A stretch of DNA of 64,000 nucleotides from Gallionella sp. (GTDB lineage Bacteria; Pseudomonadota; Gammaproteobacteria; Burkholderiales; Gallionellaceae), in assembly GCA_030682375.1 (NCBI GenBank), contig JAUXOL010000015.1, positions 146,283 through 210,282 on the forward strand. Reading direction: 5' to 3'. Of the stretch, positions 50,998 to 60,069 are shown in pieces. Position numbers and translations under genes: made by a program. Position 1 is the first letter of the stretch. Each line of letters begins with the position of its first letter. Below the pieces are notes generated by a model. The model searched no databases. It was not told where the DNA came from and worked only from the letters and a program-made list of their open reading frames with translations.

Positions 50998-53070
50998 ATG
51001 CAAAACAAGAATGCAAACGTGACGCAGAACGAGGTGCCGTTTCCGGCCGGTACGGTACTGGTGTCCAAGACTGACACCAAGGGAATCATCACTTATTGCA
51101 ACGATGCGTTCGTTGATATCTCGGGTTTTAATCGCGATGAGCTGATAGGCAAGAGCCATAACATCGTGCGCCATCCGGACATGCCGCCGCAGGCGTTCAA
51201 ATGGCTGTGGGATACGCTGAAGTCCGAGCGCCCTTGGCGCGGCATGGTCAAGAATCGCTGCAAGAACGGCGATTACTACTGGGTGCGCGCCACTGTCGCG
51301 CCGGTGATCGAGGACGACAAGATCATCGGCTATGTCTCTATCCGCAAGCCGCCGACCCGTGCTCAGGTCGCCGAGGCCGAGAAGATGTACCGCGAGCTGA
51401 ATCAGTCTGGCGCGCAGATCGTTTCGAAATACGAGAAATTCAGGATCAAGAACTGGTCGATGAAGGGCAAGCTGCAGGCGGCGATCCAGATACCGCTGCT
51501 GGTGATCCTGTCGGTCGCGCAGTTCTATATCACCGATGCGCTGAAGGACGATGCGTTGCGGCTGGCAGCGGACAAGGGAGCGCAGATCGCCAACCAGATC
51601 ATCGACAGTTCCAACATGCTGATGGTGACCGGGCAGATCGGCGACGTGGCGACCCGCAAGCTGTTGCTGGAGAAGGTGGCCGCATCCGGTAACATCAAGT
51701 CAGCCACCGTGGTGCGCGCGCCGCAACTGGTCGAACAATACGGAGCCTTGCCGGAAGAGCGTATCAAGGATGAGGTGCAGCGTCAGGCGATGGAAAGCAA
51801 GAAGCCCAGCGTGCTGTTCACCAAGGATGCCGCCGGCGACCCGGTGATGCGCATCGTCACGCCTTATCTGGCCAGCAAGAACTTCCATGGCACCGATTGC
51901 ACGACTTGTCACGTGATGCCTGAAGGCAGCGTCACCGGCGCCTCGGATGTGCTGATCGATCTCAAACCGGACTTCGCGCGCATCCAGGCGATGGAATTCA
52001 ATGTGCTCCTGGGGCAGCTCGCGTTGCAGGTGTTCCTGTTCTTCTTCATCGGCTGGTGCGTGGATAGGTTCATCCGCAATCCGATGGCGGATGTCGGGCG
52101 CGAGTTCCGCAACATCATGGAAGGCAATCTCGACACCGAACTGGATATTTCCATCCATGACGAGATGGGCGAGTTGCTGTGCGAGATACAGACCATGCAG
52201 GCGTATCTGCGCACCATGGTCGACGAGATCGTCACGCCGGTCACCGCGATGCAGCGCCGCATCCAGGATGTGGACGGGCAGGTCGGCGGGGTGGCTGCCA
52301 ATGCGCTGATCGAGCAGGACCATATCCAGACCATCGCTGCGACGATGGAGCAGTTTAGCCAGTCGGTCGTCGAAGTGGCGAATATGGCGGCGGATTCCCT
52401 CAAGGATGCCCGCGTGATGCAGCGCATCGTCGAGCAGAACAACGGCAATATGGAGCAGAGCATCTCGGCGACCAGCCGGGTGGCCGATACCGTCCAGTCG
52501 TCCAGCCGGACCATTTCCGATCTCGGGGTCTCCATCGAGAAGATCGGCACGATCGCGAACGCGATCAAGGAGATTGCCGAGCAGACCAACCTGCTGGCTC
52601 TGAATGCCGCGATCGAGGCGGCGCGTGCTGGCGAGCAGGGACGCGGCTTTGCGGTTGTCGCCGACGAGGTGCGCAAGCTGGCCGAGCGCACCGCGGCCAG
52701 CACCAAGGACATCGCCAGCACCATAGGCGAGATCAACGCCGTTTCCGATGCTGCGGTGAAAACCATGCACGAGGCGGTGTCCGAAGTTGAGACCGGCATC
52801 GCCCTGATACGCAAGAACGGCGAGGGTTTGAAGGAGATCATGAACGCAACGATCAACGTCGCGGGGCGCATCGAACACATCGCCACGGCATCCAGCGAGC
52901 AGTCGGCTGCCGGCGAGGGGGTGGCGAATAGTCTGGAACGGATCAATGGTTTGGTGGACAATAACGCCCAATCGGCCAGTGCGGCCAAACAGGCGATGGA
53001 CGAATTGTCGAGATCGGCCGGTGAATTGCGCAAGGCCGGCTACCCGCTGACCAAGTGTGCGATGAATTAA
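50998..53070 (+). CDS. PAS- and c-haem-containing methyl-accepting chemotaxis protein
   Basis: 690 residues from ATG 50998, preceded by GAGGGTGGC; an earlier frame start at 50947 adds unlikely residues. An Aer-like cytoplasmic PAS domain (about 15-120: [20 protein letters not shown] ... NIVRHPDMP) comes first, then TM1 (about 160-180), a periplasmic domain with the haem motif [11 protein letters not shown] (C301, C304, H305), TM2 (about 343-365) and a cytoplasmic signalling domain. It may integrate internal redox state with a periplasmic haem signal. The haem domain is homologous to that of the receptor at 47627. Confidence 0.93.
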   Translation: MQNKNANVTQNEVPFPAGTVLVSKTDTKGIITYCNDAFVDISGFNRDELIGKSHNIVRHPDMPPQAFKWLWDTLKSERPWRGMVKNRCKNGDYYWVRATVAPVIEDDKIIGYVSIRKPPTRAQVAEAEKMYRELNQSGAQIVSKYEKFRIKNWSMKGKLQAAIQIPLLVILSVAQFYITDALKDDALRLAADKGAQIANQIIDSSNMLMVTGQIGDVATRKLLLEKVAASGNIKSATVVRAPQLVEQYGALPEERIKDEVQRQAMESKKPSVLFTKDAAGDPVMRIVTPYLASKNFHGTDCTTCHVMPEGSVTGASDVLIDLKPDFARIQAMEFNVLLGQLALQVFLFFFIGWCVDRFIRNPMADVGREFRNIMEGNLDTELDISIHDEMGELLCEIQTMQAYLRTMVDEIVTPVTAMQRRIQDVDGQVGGVAANALIEQDHIQTIAATMEQFSQSVVEVANMAADSLKDARVMQRIVEQNNGNMEQSISATSRVADTVQSSSRTISDLGVSIEKIGTIANAIKEIAEQTNLLALNAAIEAARAGEQGRGFAVVADEVRKLAERTAASTKDIASTIGEINAVSDAAVKTMHEAVSEVETGIALIRKNGEGLKEIMNATINVAGRIEHIATASSEQSAAGEGVANSLERINGLVDNNAQSASAAKQAMDELSRSAGELRKAGYPLTKCAMN

Positions 53071-53125
53071 AAAAAGCAGGAGGAAGCGGCGCTGCGTTCG
53101 GCTGCTGCTCAAGTGAGGAGAAGAA

Positions 53126-54070
53126 ATGTCGGATTTGTTAAGAAATATCGATGCGCGCACCAAGCTGGCGGGAACCAACAAGCTGGAGATCCTGATGTTC
53201 TCGCTCGGCAAGGACATGCGCAACGGGCGCGAGGAGACCTTCGGCATCAACGTTTTCAAGGTGCGCGAGGTGATGCGCATCCCCCCGATCACGCGCGCGC
53301 CGGAGATGCCCACGGCAGTCGAAGGCATGGTGAGCCTGCGCGGCCAGCTGGTGCCGGTGATCGATCTGGCCAAGTACATCGGCATGGAGACCGACAGTGT
53401 GCCGGAGATCATGATCGTCACCGAATATAACGGCCATACCCAGGGATTCCTCGTCAAGGCGGTGGACAACATCCTGCGGCTGGACTGGTCGGCGATGCGC
53501 GTGCCGCCGGCGATGCTGACCGCCGAGATGGGCGGGCTGGTGACGGCGATCACCGAGTTGAAGGACAAGCGGCTGGTGATGATGCTGGACGTGGAAAAGG
53601 TGCTGTCCGAGACCGGCCACTTCGACAGCGACGATGCCGTGTTCAGGAGCGTGCAGCCGCTGGGCAAGGAAGGCCGTACGGTGTTCTTCGCCGACGACTC
53701 GTCGGTGGCGCGCAACCAGATCCAGCGCACGCTGGAGGCTATGCAGGTGAATTCCATCTCCGCGGTCAACGGACGGCAGGCGTGGATCGAGCTGACCAAG
53801 ATGGCGGATCTGGCCGACTCGACCGGTCAGCCGCTGAAGACCATGATTCAGGTCATCCTCACCGATGTGGAGATGCCCGAGATGGACGGCTACATGCTGA
53901 CGCGCAAGATCAAGTCGGACAAGCGTTTTGCCGGAATACCGGTGTTGATGCACTCGTCGCTTTCCAGCACTTCGAACGAACAGATGGGCAAGGCGGTGGG
54001 TGTGGACGAATACGTGCCGAAATTCGAGGCGCAGAAGCTGGCGCAGACATTGGCGCGGTTGTTGGGCTGA
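53126..54070 (+). CDS. cheV: Chemotaxis coupling protein CheV (first copy)
   Basis: 314 residues: a CheW-like domain (about 20-165, with INVFKVREVMRIP and VEGMVSLRGQLVPVIDL) and a C-terminal receiver (about 185-314) with acidic pocket FFADDSS, phosphoacceptor in ILTDVEMPEMDG and HSSLSS. CheV couples particular receptors to CheA and can act as a phosphate sink. AGGAGAAG precedes the ATG. A second cheV follows at 54117 with a 46-bp gap. Confidence 0.95.
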   Translation: MSDLLRNIDARTKLAGTNKLEILMFSLGKDMRNGREETFGINVFKVREVMRIPPITRAPEMPTAVEGMVSLRGQLVPVIDLAKYIGMETDSVPEIMIVTEYNGHTQGFLVKAVDNILRLDWSAMRVPPAMLTAEMGGLVTAITELKDKRLVMMLDVEKVLSETGHFDSDDAVFRSVQPLGKEGRTVFFADDSSVARNQIQRTLEAMQVNSISAVNGRQAWIELTKMADLADSTGQPLKTMIQVILTDVEMPEMDGYMLTRKIKSDKRFAGIPVLMHSSLSSTSNEQMGKAVGVDEYVPKFEAQKLAQTLARLLG

Positions 54071-54082
54071 TGGTAATGGGTG

Positions 54083-54096
54083 CACGGCGCGCCGTG
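54083..54096. repeat. Palindrome CACGGCGCGCCGTG upstream of the second cheV
   Basis: A perfect 14-bp palindrome in the gap between the two cheV genes. The same 14 bp occur upstream of cheA at 56361-56374. Confidence 0.85.
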
Positions 54097-54116
54097 ATCC
54101 TGTCTGGGAGAGAGAG

Positions 54117-55064
54117 ATGAGTTATTTGGAAGATATGTCGAACGATGAGCATCATGGCCTGCTGGGCCAGATAGATGCGCGTACCAGTCTGGCCGGCTCC
54201 AACAAGATGGAGATCCTGCTGTTCAGTCTGGGCAGCGGCGAGAAGTTCGGCATCAACGTGTTCAAGGTCAAGGAAGTCTGTCCGGCCGGCAAGATCACGC
54301 GTACGCCGAACATGCCGTCAGGCGTGGACGGTATCGTATCGTTGCGCGGGCATGTGATGCCGGTGCTGAATCTGGCGAACTTCATGGACATCCATACCGC
54401 CGAGAGGCACCAGACCATGATGGTGGCCGAATACAGCAACCACATCCTGGGCTTCCTGGTCGAGAAAGTGGATCGCATCATCCGTGTGGACTGGGACAAG
54501 GTACGCGCGACCGAGGGTATGCTTTCCGACAAGGGGGCGCTGATCACCGCGATCACCGAGTTGCCCGACGGTTCGCTGATCTCTATCCTCGATGTCGAAC
54601 AGATACTCGCCAATGCTTTCGGCGAGGGCGTTGTCGGGGCGGTGGAACGCGTCGATTCCGCTCACGACTTGTGCGTGTTCTTCGCGGACGATTCGATGGT
54701 GGCGCGCCGCAAGATCGCCGAGGTGCTGGACAAGATGGGCGTCAAACACATCCAGGCGAACAACGGCGACGAGGCGTGGGACAGGCTCAAGGCGATGGCC
54801 GATGCGGCCCAGGCGTCGGGCACCGATCTGCGCGAACAGATCCAGGTGATCCTGACCGATGCGGAGATGCCGCAGATGGACGGCTATGTGTTGACGCAAC
54901 ACGTCAAATCGGATCGGCGTTTCGAGGGCATACCGGTGGTGATGCATTCCTCGCTGTCGTCCGAGGCGAATCGGGCCACGGGACGCAGGGTGGGCGTGGA
55001 TTATTATGTGCCCAAGTTCGATTCCGGTGTGCTGTCGTCGACGCTGCGGCCGTTGCTGATCTGA
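54117..55064 (+). CDS. cheV: Chemotaxis coupling protein CheV (second copy)
   Basis: 315 residues from ATG 54117 (GGGAGAGAGAG upstream). The same CheW plus receiver layout as the previous gene: INVFKVKEVCPAGKITR, VDGIVSLRGHVMPVLNLANF, then FFADDSMVARRKI and ILTDAEMPQMDG. The CheW part has a different groove (CPAGKI for MRIPPI), suggesting it serves a different set of receptors. Adjacent paralogues probably arose by duplication. Confidence 0.95.
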   Translation: MSYLEDMSNDEHHGLLGQIDARTSLAGSNKMEILLFSLGSGEKFGINVFKVKEVCPAGKITRTPNMPSGVDGIVSLRGHVMPVLNLANFMDIHTAERHQTMMVAEYSNHILGFLVEKVDRIIRVDWDKVRATEGMLSDKGALITAITELPDGSLISILDVEQILANAFGEGVVGAVERVDSAHDLCVFFADDSMVARRKIAEVLDKMGVKHIQANNGDEAWDRLKAMADAAQASGTDLREQIQVILTDAEMPQMDGYVLTQHVKSDRRFEGIPVVMHSSLSSEANRATGRRVGVDYYVPKFDSGVLSSTLRPLLI

Positions 55065-55222
55065 CGACCTGTCGGTAGCAAGTGCGGGATGAAGCGGCGA
55101 TGAGAAATGGCCGTTCGTGAGAGTAGGAGTTCAGGAGAGGTGATGCGAGTGCAAGGTGACCGGCAAGGCGGCCTAGTGGTTGCAGTCGGCCAGGCTACAT
55201 TGGCGGAATTCGAGGAGTTGGT

Positions 55223-55621
55223 ATGGGAATAGAAAATACAAGATATTTGGTGGTAGACGATTTTTCGACGATGCGCCGCATCGTCCGCAACCTGCTCAAG
55301 GAACTGGGATTCCATAACGTGCAAGAGGCGGAGGATGGCGTGGATGCGCTGGCCAAGCTGCGCGCCGATGAGTTCGACTTTGTCGTGTCCGACTGGAACA
55401 TGCCGAACATGACCGGCATCGAACTGTTGCGCAACATCCGTGCGGACGCCAAGCTGAAGCACCTGCCGGTGCTGATGGTGACGGCCGAGGCCAAGAAGGA
55501 GAACATCATCGAGGCCGCCCAGGCGGGCGCGTCCGGTTATGTGGTAAAGCCGTTTACCGCGGCGACACTGGACGAGAAGTTGAAGAAGATATTCGCCTCA
55601 AATCCGCAACTTAACAAGTGA
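55223..55621 (+). CDS. cheY: Chemotaxis response regulator CheY (first copy)
   Basis: 132 residues, a lone receiver: [20 protein letters not shown], phosphoacceptor in [22 protein letters not shown] and [12 protein letters not shown]. The [11 protein letters not shown] block is that of the motor-binding CheY of enteric type, and cheZ follows immediately with overlap of the possible GTG start. Switches flagellar rotation. Confidence 0.96.
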   Translation: MGIENTRYLVVDDFSTMRRIVRNLLKELGFHNVQEAEDGVDALAKLRADEFDFVVSDWNMPNMTGIELLRNIRADAKLKHLPVLMVTAEAKKENIIEAAQAGASGYVVKPFTAATLDEKLKKIFASNPQLNK

Positions 55622-55629
55622 GCCATGCT

Positions 55630-56349
55630 ATGAGCGCCAACGAAACCCAAGATTCCGACGAACTCGAATCGCTGTTCGATAGCATCGTTGCAGCACACAC
55701 TGCCGAATCCGGCGGAGACGCCACGGCCCCCGCCGCCGATGTGACGGGCGACAAGGTCCTCAATCAGATCGGCCACATGACGCGTACGCTGCACAACACG
55801 CTGCGCGAACTGGGCCTGAACAAGGAGATCGAGAAGGCGGCTTCGACCATCCCTGATGCTCGCGATCGCCTGAACTATGTCGCGACCCTGACCGAAAAGG
55901 CCGCGGAACGCGTGCTGAACGCCACCGATGCGGCGCAACCCATCGTCGACAAGATGGGTAGCGAGTCGGCAAAATTGGCCGGACAGTGGCAGATGCTGTT
56001 CGACAAGAAACTGGACGTCGAGCAGTTCAAGAATCTGGTGATGCAGACCCAGGCGTTCCTGAACGATGTGCCGAACCAGACCAAGGCGACCAATACCCAC
56101 TTGATGGAAATCATGATGGCGCAGGATTTCCAGGATCTGACCGGACAAGTGATCAAGAAGATCATCGAAGTGACCAAGACCATGGAGCAGCAGCTGGTGT
56201 CGCTGCTGCTGGAGAGCGCGCCGCCCGAAGTGAAGGCGGAGTTCGATACCGGCTTGTTGAACGGCCCGGTCATCAATGCGGCAGGACGCAGCGACGTGGT
56301 GACCAGCCAAGACCAGGTGGACGATCTGCTCGAGAGCCTGGGATTTTAA
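55630..56349 (+). CDS. cheZ: Protein phosphatase CheZ
   Basis: About 239 residues from ATG 55630; a GTG at 55618 overlapping the cheY stop is an alternative start. Long helices with the catalytic block MMAQDFQDLTGQVIKKI. The C-terminal CheY-binding tail is TSQDQVDDLLESLGF. CheZ dephosphorylates CheY-P. It forms the conserved pair with the upstream cheY. Confidence 0.95.
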   Translation: MSANETQDSDELESLFDSIVAAHTAESGGDATAPAADVTGDKVLNQIGHMTRTLHNTLRELGLNKEIEKAASTIPDARDRLNYVATLTEKAAERVLNATDAAQPIVDKMGSESAKLAGQWQMLFDKKLDVEQFKNLVMQTQAFLNDVPNQTKATNTHLMEIMMAQDFQDLTGQVIKKIIEVTKTMEQQLVSLLLESAPPEVKAEFDTGLLNGPVINAAGRSDVVTSQDQVDDLLESLGF

Positions 56350-56352
56350 TTA

Positions 56353-56428
56353 CGTAGGGGCACGGCGCGCCGTGCCCGTACACATTGCGGCGCGCCGAGC
56401 TTTTACACATTGCGGTCGTGCCCCTACG
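56353..56428. repeat. Paired palindromic element between cheZ and cheA
   Basis: Arms CGTAGGGGCACG (56353-56364) and CGTGCCCCTACG (56417-56428) form a 12-bp inverted repeat. Inside are the palindrome CACGGCGCGCCGTG (56361-56374) and two copies of TACACATTGCGG (56379-56390, 56404-56415). It occupies nearly all of the cheZ-cheA gap. Confidence 0.85.
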
Positions 56429-56441
56429 CAAGGAGAAGAAA

Positions 56442-58289
56442 ATGAACGATTTTGCCGGCATGGAGGAGTTGTTGAGCGATTTCCTGTTGGAAGCGGGAGA
56501 GATGCTTTCCGATGTGGACAGCAAGCTGATGGAACTGGAGAAACGTCCGGACGATGCCAGCCTGCTCAACGAGATATTTCGCGGCTTCCACACCATCAAG
56601 GGCGGTGCAGGTTTTCTCAATGCGACCGAGTTGGTGGCGTTGTGCCACTTGACCGAGAATCTGTTCGACAAGTTGCGTAACCGCGAATTGACGCTGAGCG
56701 CCGAATTGATGGACACGATATTCGCGGCGACCGCCGAGGTGCGCAAGATGTTCAGTGCATTGCAGCAGAACCAGCAGCCGACGGCGGCGCCCGCCGAGAT
56801 ACTGGAGAACCTCAAGGCGGCACTGGACGGGAAAGCCATAGTCAAGGTTGCGGCAGCCGCACCGGCCTCGCAGCCCGCCGCCGATACCGCGCCGGGTGCG
56901 AAGGCGCCCGATGGCGTCGACTGGAATGCGCTATACACCGCGCTGACCGGGACCGATATCGTTGCCACCGTCGGCGTTACGCGCGACCAAGAGAAGATCG
57001 CCTCGGCGATATCCGAGGAAGAATCCACGAAGAAGGCATTCGGTCGCCGCGGCGCCGATGCGCCCGGCACCACGGTCGGCCGTCGCGACGGCGATGTGGC
57101 GCCGAAAGAGGCCAAGGAGACCACGATACGCGTGGATACCGATCGCCTCGACCAGGTGCTCAACCTGTCCGGCGAAATCGGCCTGACCAAGAACCGCCTG
57201 ACCCATCTGCGCTCCGACATCCTGCAGGGTCGCAACGATGTCGATACGTTGCGCGAACTCGATCGCTCAGTCACCCAGCTCGACATGCTGGTGGTCAACC
57301 TGCAGAACGCGGTGATGAAGACGCGCATGCAGCCCATCGGCCGTTTGTTCAAGAAATATCCGCGCCTGGCGCGCGACCTCGCCCGCTCGCTGGGCAAGGA
57401 TGTCGAACTGGTGCTGGTCGGCGAAGAGACCGAGATGGACAAGACCATGATCGAGGATCTCAACGATCCGCTGGTCCACCTGGTTCGCAACGCGGTGGAC
57501 CACGGCGTCGAGACCATCGAGGGGCGTGTCGCCGCCGGCAAGCCGGAGAAGAGCATCGTCGAACTCTCCGCGCGTCAGGAGGGCGACCATATCCTGATCA
57601 CCATCACCGACGACGGCCGCGGCATGCGCCCCGAAGTGATACGCAACAAGGCCATCGAGAAGGGGCTGATCACCAACGAGATCGCCAACACGCTGGACGA
57701 GAAGCAATGCATGGAACTGATCTTCCTGCCGGGATTCTCGACCAAGGAAGAAATATCCAGCGTATCCGGCCGCGGCGTGGGCATGGACGTGGTGAAGACC
57801 AACATCCAGAAACTCAACGGCACGATAGATATCCATTCAGAGCCGGGCCGGGGCAGCGTCTTTACGATTGCCTTGCCGCTGACGCTGGCGATCCTGCCGG
57901 TGCTGATCCTGCGTCTGGGCGACCAGTCTTTTGCCGTGCCGCTGTCTATGGTGCGCGAAATTTTGTCGGTGACGCCCGAGCAGCTTCAGCAGGTCTCTGG
58001 GCGGGCGACCATGGTGGTTCGCGGCGAAGTCTTGCCGGTACTGCCGCTGGCGCAACTGATAGGCTGGGAAGCCAGCGACGTACCGCCGGAAGTCGGCGTG
58101 CTGATGCAGTTCGGCAGCAACAGCTTCATCCTTTCGGCGGACGGATTCGCCGGGCACGACGACGTGGTCATCAAGTCGCTCGACACCTTCCGGCCAAAGG
58201 GCGTGGCGGGCGTCACGATGTCCAGCGAAGGCGACATCGTGCTGATCCTGGATATCAAGGAACTGCTGAGCGACGTGCGCGGGCATTGA
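56442..58289 (+). CDS. cheA: Chemotaxis histidine kinase CheA (first copy)
   Basis: 615 residues from ATG 56442 (AAGGAGAAGAAA upstream). A Hpt domain with H50 in FHTIKGGAGF, a Pro/Ala-rich linker (about 125-230), the dimerisation domain, HATPase (N-box LVRNAVDHG, G1 TDDGRGM, G2 SGRGVGMDVV) and a CheW-like C-terminus (LRLGDQSFAVPLSMVREI). It lacks a separate P2 CheY-binding domain of normal size; the linker may replace it. It feeds phosphate to the CheY proteins and CheV. Confidence 0.95.
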   Translation: MNDFAGMEELLSDFLLEAGEMLSDVDSKLMELEKRPDDASLLNEIFRGFHTIKGGAGFLNATELVALCHLTENLFDKLRNRELTLSAELMDTIFAATAEVRKMFSALQQNQQPTAAPAEILENLKAALDGKAIVKVAAAAPASQPAADTAPGAKAPDGVDWNALYTALTGTDIVATVGVTRDQEKIASAISEEESTKKAFGRRGADAPGTTVGRRDGDVAPKEAKETTIRVDTDRLDQVLNLSGEIGLTKNRLTHLRSDILQGRNDVDTLRELDRSVTQLDMLVVNLQNAVMKTRMQPIGRLFKKYPRLARDLARSLGKDVELVLVGEETEMDKTMIEDLNDPLVHLVRNAVDHGVETIEGRVAAGKPEKSIVELSARQEGDHILITITDDGRGMRPEVIRNKAIEKGLITNEIANTLDEKQCMELIFLPGFSTKEEISSVSGRGVGMDVVKTNIQKLNGTIDIHSEPGRGSVFTIALPLTLAILPVLILRLGDQSFAVPLSMVREILSVTPEQLQQVSGRATMVVRGEVLPVLPLAQLIGWEASDVPPEVGVLMQFGSNSFILSADGFAGHDDVVIKSLDTFRPKGVAGVTMSSEGDIVLILDIKELLSDVRGH

Positions 58290-58316
58290 TGCTGCAACAC
58301 GGATGACAAAATCGGA

Positions 58317-59525
58317 ATGCCAATGAAAAACTCAAACAGTCGGATCGTCGTCGGGGCATTGCTCAGCGCGGTGTTGCTGGCCGGGCATGCGCTGTATTTC
58401 CGTACCGTCGGCGTCGCGCTTGCGGATGCGTTGCTGTTCGTCGCCATCGTGCTGGGCTGGGGTTACTTGCTGCGACTTGCGGCCAGTGAAAGTGTCGAGG
58501 TGAAACGTGATCAGGCGGATCAGGGCGATGTGGCGCTGATACACGAGAGCAACGGCCTGCATGTGCAGCTTGGGCAGGAGGTGGCCAATCAGCTCGCTTC
58601 GGCGCATACCGAGCTGGGCAATACCCAGGCGATCCTCAGCGATGCCATCGGCAAGCTGGTCAGCACCTTTACCGCACTGGCGGACGATGTGCGCGCACAG
58701 CAGGCGCTGACCATGTATATCTCCGGCGGCGAAAAAGACGATAGCGGTCACGATGCGAAAGAGAAGTTCGAGCATTTTGTGAAGCTGACGTCGGATGCGA
58801 TGAACGAGTTCGTCGACAGCACCGTGCAGAACAGCAAGCATGCGATGGAGCTGGTTGAGAAGATGGATGCGATCAATCACGAGGTCTCCAGCATCCTCAA
58901 TATCCTGAACGAGGTCGAGGGCATCGCCAAGCAGACCAATCTGCTGGCGTTGAACGCGGCGATCGAGGCCGCGCGTGCGGGCGAGGCCGGGCGCGGGTTT
59001 GCAGTCGTGGCCGACGAAGTGCGCAACCTGTCGGAGAACACCAACAAGTTCAGCAAGCAGATACGTTCGCTGGTGCATAACGTCAACGATGCGCTGGTCG
59101 ACGCCGAACAATCCATCAACAAGCTCGCGGCCAGCGACATGACCTTCGTGATGGATTCCAAGCAGCATGTCCAGGGCATGATGTCCGATCTCAGCGCGCT
59201 GAATGCGACGATCGCGCAGAATGCCATCGAGCTGAGGGTAATCAACGAGAAGGTCGAACAGAACGTCGGTGTGGCGGTGTCCACGCTGCAGTTCCAGGAT
59301 ATGAGCTCGCAATTGATCGCCCATGCGCAGATGCGAATCGCGGCACTGCAGGAAGTCGCCAGCCAGATGAGCGCCGGGGCCGATAGCCCCAGTCGCGACA
59401 TGTATTTGCAGCAGATCGCCGCTTACCGTGACTCGCTGAACCAGCATGTGATGGGGCTGGATGCGAAGAAGACCAATCCGGTCGCCCAGGACAATTTTGA
59501 TACGGGCGACATCGAGCTGTTCTGA
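58317..59525 (+). CDS. Chemoreceptor-like signalling protein without periplasmic domain
   Basis: 402 residues; ATG 58317 or 58323. Two helices near the N-terminus (about 9-26 and 33-53) with almost nothing between, so no extracellular sensor. A long cytoplasmic helical part follows with the signalling tip [20 protein letters not shown] but divergent flanks ([17 protein letters not shown]), and an acidic C-terminus ([11 protein letters not shown]). It probably senses an internal or membrane signal. Between cheA and cheY2. Confidence 0.88.
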   Translation: MPMKNSNSRIVVGALLSAVLLAGHALYFRTVGVALADALLFVAIVLGWGYLLRLAASESVEVKRDQADQGDVALIHESNGLHVQLGQEVANQLASAHTELGNTQAILSDAIGKLVSTFTALADDVRAQQALTMYISGGEKDDSGHDAKEKFEHFVKLTSDAMNEFVDSTVQNSKHAMELVEKMDAINHEVSSILNILNEVEGIAKQTNLLALNAAIEAARAGEAGRGFAVVADEVRNLSENTNKFSKQIRSLVHNVNDALVDAEQSINKLAASDMTFVMDSKQHVQGMMSDLSALNATIAQNAIELRVINEKVEQNVGVAVSTLQFQDMSSQLIAHAQMRIAALQEVASQMSAGADSPSRDMYLQQIAAYRDSLNQHVMGLDAKKTNPVAQDNFDTGDIELF

Positions 59526-59568
59526 CGTTCTCCGTTGCTACTTTAGTCTCTCCCTGATTGCATTTTTC

Positions 59569-59613
59569 GATTGCTTCATGCAATCTGTAAACCTGTGCAA
59601 GCGACCCTTGCAC
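59569..59613 (+). promoter_or_regulatory. Two hairpins upstream of the second cheY
   Basis: GATTGC/GCAATC (59569-59574/59580-59585) and GTGCAAG/CTTGCAC (59595-59601/59607-59613) lie in the 112-bp gap before cheY2. The second hairpin ends 24 bases before its ATG. They may be terminator, operator or mRNA structures; there is no U-tract. Confidence 0.4.
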
Positions 59614-59637
59614 CTATAACCAGAACGAGTGAAAAAC

Positions 59638-60003
59638 ATGGCAAAAACCGTACTGACTGTCGACGATTCCGCCTCCATCCGCCAGATGGTGGCCTTCACC
59701 CTGAAGTCTGCCGGATATACCGTCATCGAGGCGGCCGATGGGCAGGAAGGCTTGGACAAGGCCAAGACCAACGCCGTCAATCTGGTGCTGACCGACCAGA
59801 ACATGCCCAAGATGGACGGGCTGACCCTGATCAAGGCGTTGCGCGGCCTGCCGCAATACCGCAGCACGCCCATCCTGATGCTGACGACCGAATCCAGCGA
59901 TGCGATGAAATCGCAGGGCAAGGCAGCGGGCGCGACCGGCTGGCTGGTCAAGCCGTTCGACCCGCAGAAGCTGCTCGAGGTCGTCAAGAAAGTCGTCGGC
60001 TAG
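59638..60003 (+). CDS. cheY: Chemotaxis response regulator CheY (second copy)
   Basis: 121 residues from ATG 59638; a GTG at 59629 is possible. VLTVDDSASIRQMVAFTLKS, phosphoacceptor in LVLTDQNMPKMDG, MLTTESSDAMK and LVKPFDPQKLLE. Differs from the first CheY by the SASIRQMV block, which is the form found with the cheYAW cluster of betaproteobacteria. Followed by the second cheA. Confidence 0.95.
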   Translation: MAKTVLTVDDSASIRQMVAFTLKSAGYTVIEAADGQEGLDKAKTNAVNLVLTDQNMPKMDGLTLIKALRGLPQYRSTPILMLTTESSDAMKSQGKAAGATGWLVKPFDPQKLLEVVKKVVG

Positions 60004-60069
60004 AACATCGCAGTGCACGCCGGTTAGCTATGCGCCGGCACACGCCACAATGCATACCAGGGGAAGCCA

